Shown piece by piece: positions 59,747 through 64,000 of a stretch of 64,000 nt of DNA. The stretch's first letter is position 1. Each line of letters opens with the position of its first letter. The position numbers and the translations under genes are program-made. Under the pieces are notes generated by a model. That model made no database searches. It was given only the letters and a program-made list of their open reading frames with translations, and was not told the DNA's origin. Origin of the DNA: Diplocarpon mali (Eukaryota > Ascomycota > Leotiomycetes > Helotiales > Drepanopezizaceae); assembly GCA_024741835.1 (NCBI GenBank), contig JAENRP010000006.1, forward strand, positions 59,133-123,132, read 5' to 3'.

Positions 59747-62286
59747 GTAAGATCCCGGGTTCTCCTTGGCTCGCATGTAAAAGCTCAATTTATTGCAAGA
59801 TCTCCTGCAACAAGGTGTCTTGAAGGACGAGTACATTGATTAGTGGCATCGCTTTAGCATATGGACCTGAAGGGTTACTGAATATTCTGTAGGGCGGTGA
59901 TTGGGTACATTAGCATCATTTTGATGGCTATAGCAATCATAGTTGCTGGCCTCTTGACCAGGTTACCTGTCGAAACAATTCAAAGAGAGCCAAAGCCTAG
60001 CGCTTGCTCTTGCGCAGCACCCTGTAGGTATCATGAGACACGCACTGCGCGAGGAACCTCACTGCTCGATCTTACCAGGCTTTCTCGAGAGTCGGATACG
60101 ACGATAGGAGTGTTGACAGTTTTGAGACATCCCAGACTCACTTCTCTCATGGATTGTTACCGAGCATAAACTGACTCTGTACATGCAGCTTCGCTTCAAC
60201 CCGCGACTTCGCAACCGAGGTTTAGCTCGGAGGTTTTGGGAGCTTTCAAATCCGCAGCGGCGACGGAGAGGGTTTGGGGGGGCGTCGGTGGGTTGGTGAA
60301 ATTCGTCGCGGTTGGTGTATTTGTTGCTGCTGGGGGGATGTTATAGCAAATACCGACGACGCTTGCCAAGAGAATGTACATGGCAATTCCTCTTCCTTTG
60401 CACCTTTTCACTAAGGCTAGACACACCCTTGCCTTGTCATTCCTCAATAAGCCCCGTCCCCCTTCGGTCCCCAATACCTCACCAAAGAGGCTCTTATCTA
60501 GGAGCAAAATATTCGACGAGGGCGCGTCTGCTCACTTGAAACTGCTTCTCAATCCATTCCATGTAGCTCTGATGCAATAGTACGGAGACTAAGCTTTGCA
60601 CACCCCATGATTGCAAACGAATGCAAATCTGGTGTAGCCAACGAAGGCTCTTCGTGGAGAACTACTCGAACAGCACTATCCACGCCGCCGATGAGCCCAC
60701 CTCTCCAAACAAAGCTCTATACCCTCTGGGGCCCAGGCCCGGCTCCGTACAGCAAAGGAGAGTTCCGGAGCTTTCGAGCGCCCAGACGCGACGCCTTGCT
60801 CGGCCGCGCTCCGGGCTTGCGCTGCGCCTCGGGCCGGCTCACGCGCGGCTGGTGGCCACGGCTCGAGGGTCGCGGGTCGAGGAAGTCGAGCCTGTCCCGC
60901 GGTGCGGGGGAGGATCCTCGCTTCGCAGCGCTTCGCGGCGGATGTCAACAAGGGAGGATTCCCCCCCGGACCCGATCGAGGCGCATCCACATGCTCGGGG
61001 AGAGGGGTGGCTTGCGCCGCACCCTGCATCGGGACAGCGCGTCCGGGAGAACGGCTCGTTCCCAAGCCCCTCTGCACGCGCGCCAGAGAAAAAGGGGACG
61101 TGGGATCATCTCTCTCGACTCGGTGCGCCCCCCTGCCCGGATGCAGCCGCGCGCATGAAATGACGGGCTCTCTTTCTGCGGAACGCTCTTGGTCCTGCCG
61201 CTGCTTCGCCGTGCAGGTCTCGGGCGGAGCGTGGCACCCACAGCCGAGCGCGCAGATACCGCGCGCCATCCGGAGTGGATGTTAGCGTGCTGGGGGGTTA
61301 GGTTCGGTTCGGCCCGGCCCGGATCAAGCGCGGAGATGGCCCAGGCGCGCGGTCGACGGCCACGTCGGCGACGGAAACAGCTGAGCGCCGCGGCGCCGGA
61401 TCTCCCCCGGCCCAGCACCCAGCACCCAGCACCCAGCACCCAGCACCCAGCACCCAGCACCCAGCGCTTGTCGTCGACGCGTCGTCACCGCTGCCGCCGG
61501 CGGTCGAGTGCGTGCGACGCGTGCCCGGTGCTTCGGTGAACACCCAGCTGCGATCGCGTAGCTAGGGAGATGGAGAGAGCCGGGGGGTGGGTGGAGGGTC
61601 TTGCGCGGGCCGCGGCCCGACGACGCGGACCCGGGGAGCGGTGTGGCGTGACTTGTTGGGGTTTGGGAGACTGCTGTGCCGAGCAGGGCCGTGACCGGGC
61701 TGATGACCGCGTCGCGTCTAGCAGCGCGGGACGCGCGGAGCAGCTTCGCAATGATCTGGGATCGTCCCTCACGTCACGGCGTAGAGATAATGCCATGTAG
61801 ATGCTCTTCTCACTCACAAGGAATCGGCGGGTTGAGGCCCACCACCAGATGATACCTCCTGATTGTCACAGCACACCTGTCATTTGCTGACTACATGGAC
61901 CATCCGACGGCAGGGATTAACATTGACATAACTCATCAGCATCCATTCACCCTCCCACCAGCCTGCCCCCCTTCATCGTTTCCAGCCCGGTCTACTGCAC
62001 TGGCCACATCCCAACAGAGGTGGCAGCTCCCCCCCGACAGCGGCAGCGGCTCCAGATCCTTCTCGCCCCGGAAACGCCGCGCAGTGTCGTGCCTTCGGAT
62101 CTGCAGGCGTGTCCGCGTGCGCCCCCCCACGAGGGTGTGCAAGGATGTGCGCGCATGTACGCGGGGTCTGATGACGCCCGGAAGATAGCGACGCCGTCTG
62201 CCGCGGTCCGCGCGGGGGTCGCGCCTCCCGACTCTCCTCCTTTCTCCTCGCGAGGAATCCTTCCCGCGGCGGCGAGGTTGCAGCCC
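59747..62286. other. Interval spanning the AT-to-GC composition change
   Basis: A hydrophobic stretch (ISIILMAIAIIVAGLL) at 59903-59960 may be a last exon of the unknown gene. From about 60700 the base composition becomes strongly GC-rich. ORFs of 180-197 codons then appear on both strands, as expected from the lack of AT-rich stops, and none has a domain. Confidence 0.4.
61411..61463. repeat. (CCCAGCA)n minisatellite
   Basis: About seven and a half perfect copies of a 7-bp unit lie head to tail within the GC-rich block. Confidence 0.95.
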
Positions 62287-63410
62287 CTACAATATGCGCA
62301 GCAGATTGCGCAGCCCGGCCTTGGGCTCGTCCTCGGCCTGCAGGCTGCGCGGGACGTGCGGGCGCGGGCGGCCGTGGACGGCGGGGTTGGGCCGGAGGGT
62401 CTCCTCCCTGATCCATTCTTTCTGCTCGGGGACCCAGAGGTGCCTGTGTGCGGGCATGTCAGTCTGGGCGGGGGAGAGGACTAGAGGAAAAGAGGAAGAG
62501 GAGAAGAGGAGGACAAGAGGGGAGGAGGACAAGAGGGGGAGAGGGAGAGGGGAAGGGGAAGAGGAAGAGGAGAGGAGGAAGAGAAGAGGACAAGAGGACA
62601 AAAAACAAGAACGTACCCCTCGTGCTTGGTCTTGGTCAGCACCCGGGCCGAGTACTCCTCCTTCAGGATGCGGTCGAAGCTGTACGGCACCAGGGCCGGC
62701 ACGCCCTCGAACTCGGTCTGCCGCAGCGGGTACAGGTCGGCCGTGCGGTAGCGGTGGTAGTTCTTGCAGCTCCACACGCCCGGCTGGGCGCTCGGGTTCG
62801 TCTCGCTCAGGCCGGTGACGTCGATGAACAGGCCGTTCCGCACGTCGATCCAGCGGGCGTCGATGACGTTCTGGCCGTCGCCGCGCACCCGCTCGGCCGC
62901 GAAGGGATTCACGTCCAGCAGGTACTGGCGCACGACGGGGCGGCCGTCGTCGGGGTCCGCGGCCGTGTAGTTGTGCAGCGTCATGTTGAGGTGGGCGCCC
63001 AGCCAGGCCAGCGTGGCGCCCGAGACCTGTGTGTCCAGGTCCCAGTCCCACGGCATGATCTTGCCGTTCCACCACCAGCCCAGCAGCGTGCCGTGGGCGA
63101 TCCACGTCTCGATGTTGCGCTCGCGGAAGACGCTCAGGTAGCTGCGGATCAAGTGGTAGAGCGTGTCGCCGCGCTGCGCGTACGTCACCGGGGCGCCGGT
63201 GTAGTAGCGGACGTCGTAGTGGCCCAGGTCGTCGCCGCCGCCGGGCTCGTGGAAGTACTTGCCGTCCCAGCTCGGCGGCCTGCCGCCGTCACGGCGCGCC
63301 AGGTCGGCGTCGGCGACGCGGACGACGTTCTCGGCGCTCGGCGGGCGGGCGGGGCCGGCGAGCGCCGACGGGAGCAGGCTGGCGACGACGAGGTGCGACC
63401 GGAGCTTCAT
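62287..63410 (-). CDS. Secreted LicD/Mnn4-like protein
   Basis: Exons 63410-62617 and 62443-62287 encode 316 residues. A signal peptide (MKLRSHLVVASLLPSALAG) is followed by a LicD-type nucleotidyl/phosphotransferase core: ETWIAHGTLLGWWWNGKIMP then WDWDLDTQV at residues 101-129. The latter matches the GxLLG...PWDxDxD metal-binding signature seen in Mnn4 and fukutin relatives. Mnn4-type proteins drive mannosylphosphate addition to glycans in the Golgi or at the wall. After the core, NFHRYRT-like motifs (NYHRYRTADLYPL) and DRILKEEYS fit the family. The 173-nt intron contains a long polypyrimidine tract. The frame is open upstream of the chosen ATG, but only this start gives a signal peptide. Third codon positions are almost all G or C, unlike the other genes here. 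Confidence 0.9.
62466..62608 (+). repeat. Polypurine tract within the LicD-like intron
   Basis: About 140 nt are almost purely G and A, broken only by isolated C or T. On the gene's own strand this is a polypyrimidine tract that fills most of the 173-nt intron. Confidence 0.9.
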
Positions 63411-64000
63411 GCTGAGGGGGCGCGACGGCGGAGGTCTGGCGGGTGCGGTCTCTGCGCGCTCGCCGATGAGGTGCTCCGGGAGAGAATCGCAGCTCGCTGT
63501 CACCCCCAACGCGTGTGAGGTCGGTGAGGCGCCGTCGACATCCGACCAAGAAAAGGGGAGGCCTGATCGGATGGTGCGTGTGCGTGTGCGTGTGCGCTCC
63601 GAATGGGCCTTGCCAAGCAGCAGCCAAGAAAGGTTGCGGCCGATGCTGGCCACATGGGACGGCGGCGAGGGCGACGCCGCGCGTGGTGTTTTTTTTTCTT
63701 CAGTTTTTCTATTCTTCTTTTTCTTTCCCCCCACGCAGCCGCGACAGAGTCAGAGAGCCGAGAGAATCAGGTCGTCAGCAATGCAACCGCGAGACGGGGA
63801 GTATGCAAGTCGTGGAGAAGCAGGCGAAATGAGGAGGATCATATCGCCGATGAGGAGGGAGAGCGAGTCTTTGTGTCGTCGGCGCGGGCGGAGGGCGGCG
63901 TGGGCGTCGATGCCCGGATGCAGGAATTGGGCCGTCCGGAGATGAGGATAATTTGACATGATGGGGCGTCACTTCCCCGGGCCGCCACCTCGTCCCGATT
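63411..64000. promoter_or_regulatory. Upstream region of the LicD-like gene
   Basis: It contains a (GTGTGC)n microsatellite at 63572-63596 and an oligo-T/pyrimidine stretch at 63690-63730. No confident exon is seen. Confidence 0.45.

Noticed and set aside
60607..61269. Overlapping ORFs of 180-197 codons on both strands
   Set aside because: Three mutually overlapping frames are open only because of high GC content. None has a domain, an intron structure or a plausible start context.
62448..63518. 356-codon plus-strand ORF in the GC-rich block
   Set aside because: It is antisense to the LicD-like gene. Long shadow ORFs are expected where AT-rich stop codons are scarce, and its Val/Arg/Ala-rich composition is typical of such shadows.

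Overview
The window reads as nuclear DNA of a filamentous ascomycete (Pezizomycotina); I cannot name the species. Genes lie on both strands, carry short introns (mostly 45-70 nt, with GTRNGT-like donors and CTAAC/CTRAY-like branch points) and encode typical fungal proteins: an extended-N-terminus hexose-type transporter, a Chs7-family membrane protein, a Zn2Cys6 regulator, Abp1, TFIIH Ssl1 and a CGFS glutaredoxin. All gene models below were spliced by hand by requiring continuous reading phase across introns. No transcript data or database search was used.

Layout. 1-3274: 3' part missing of a WD40 protein (minus), possibly a Raf1/DIM-9-like heterochromatin factor. 4028-4417: small ABM-fold protein (minus), divergent from 4743-6815, a DCAF4-like WD40 protein (6 exons). 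7571-10034: sugar transporter (minus; first exon unresolved). 10-13.8 kb: gene-poor, with a G-quadruplex-type tract and an inverted repeat. 13858-14994: Chs7-family membrane protein. 15700-17349: SSL1 (TFIIH p44). 17.4-21.9 kb: gene-poor, holding a decayed serine-hydrolase pseudogene. 21957-22972: monothiol glutaredoxin (minus). 24630-25102: cysteine-rich-tail small protein. 25948-26715: unknown ORF. 27498-30139: Abp1 (minus), divergent from 30882-36073, a very large F-box protein. 38568-39662: DEDDy 3'-5' exonuclease (EXD1-like; minus). 40419-43435: Zn2Cys6 transcription factor (minus) with a 3.6-kb upstream region. 47074-51791: Edc4/Ge-1-like decapping scaffold (minus). 52.3-54.3 kb: two small hypothetical ORFs. 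54.8-60.2 kb: gene-poor, AT-leaning, with a 300-bp tandem duplication and a partly decayed multi-exon gene of unknown family. 60.6-63.6 kb: an abruptly GC-rich block with simple repeats and a secreted LicD/Mnn4-like gene (62287-63410, minus).

Most recognised genes are housekeeping (transcription/repair, mRNA decay, actin, iron-sulfur/redox, wall synthesis). I see no biosynthetic cluster, no intact transposon, no tRNA and no clear new multi-gene system. The most interesting points are an alternative in-frame exon and frame-preserving introns in the Zn2Cys6 gene, the unknown exon chain at 58.3-59.8 kb, the hydrolase pseudogene, and the sharp composition change at about 60.6 kb.
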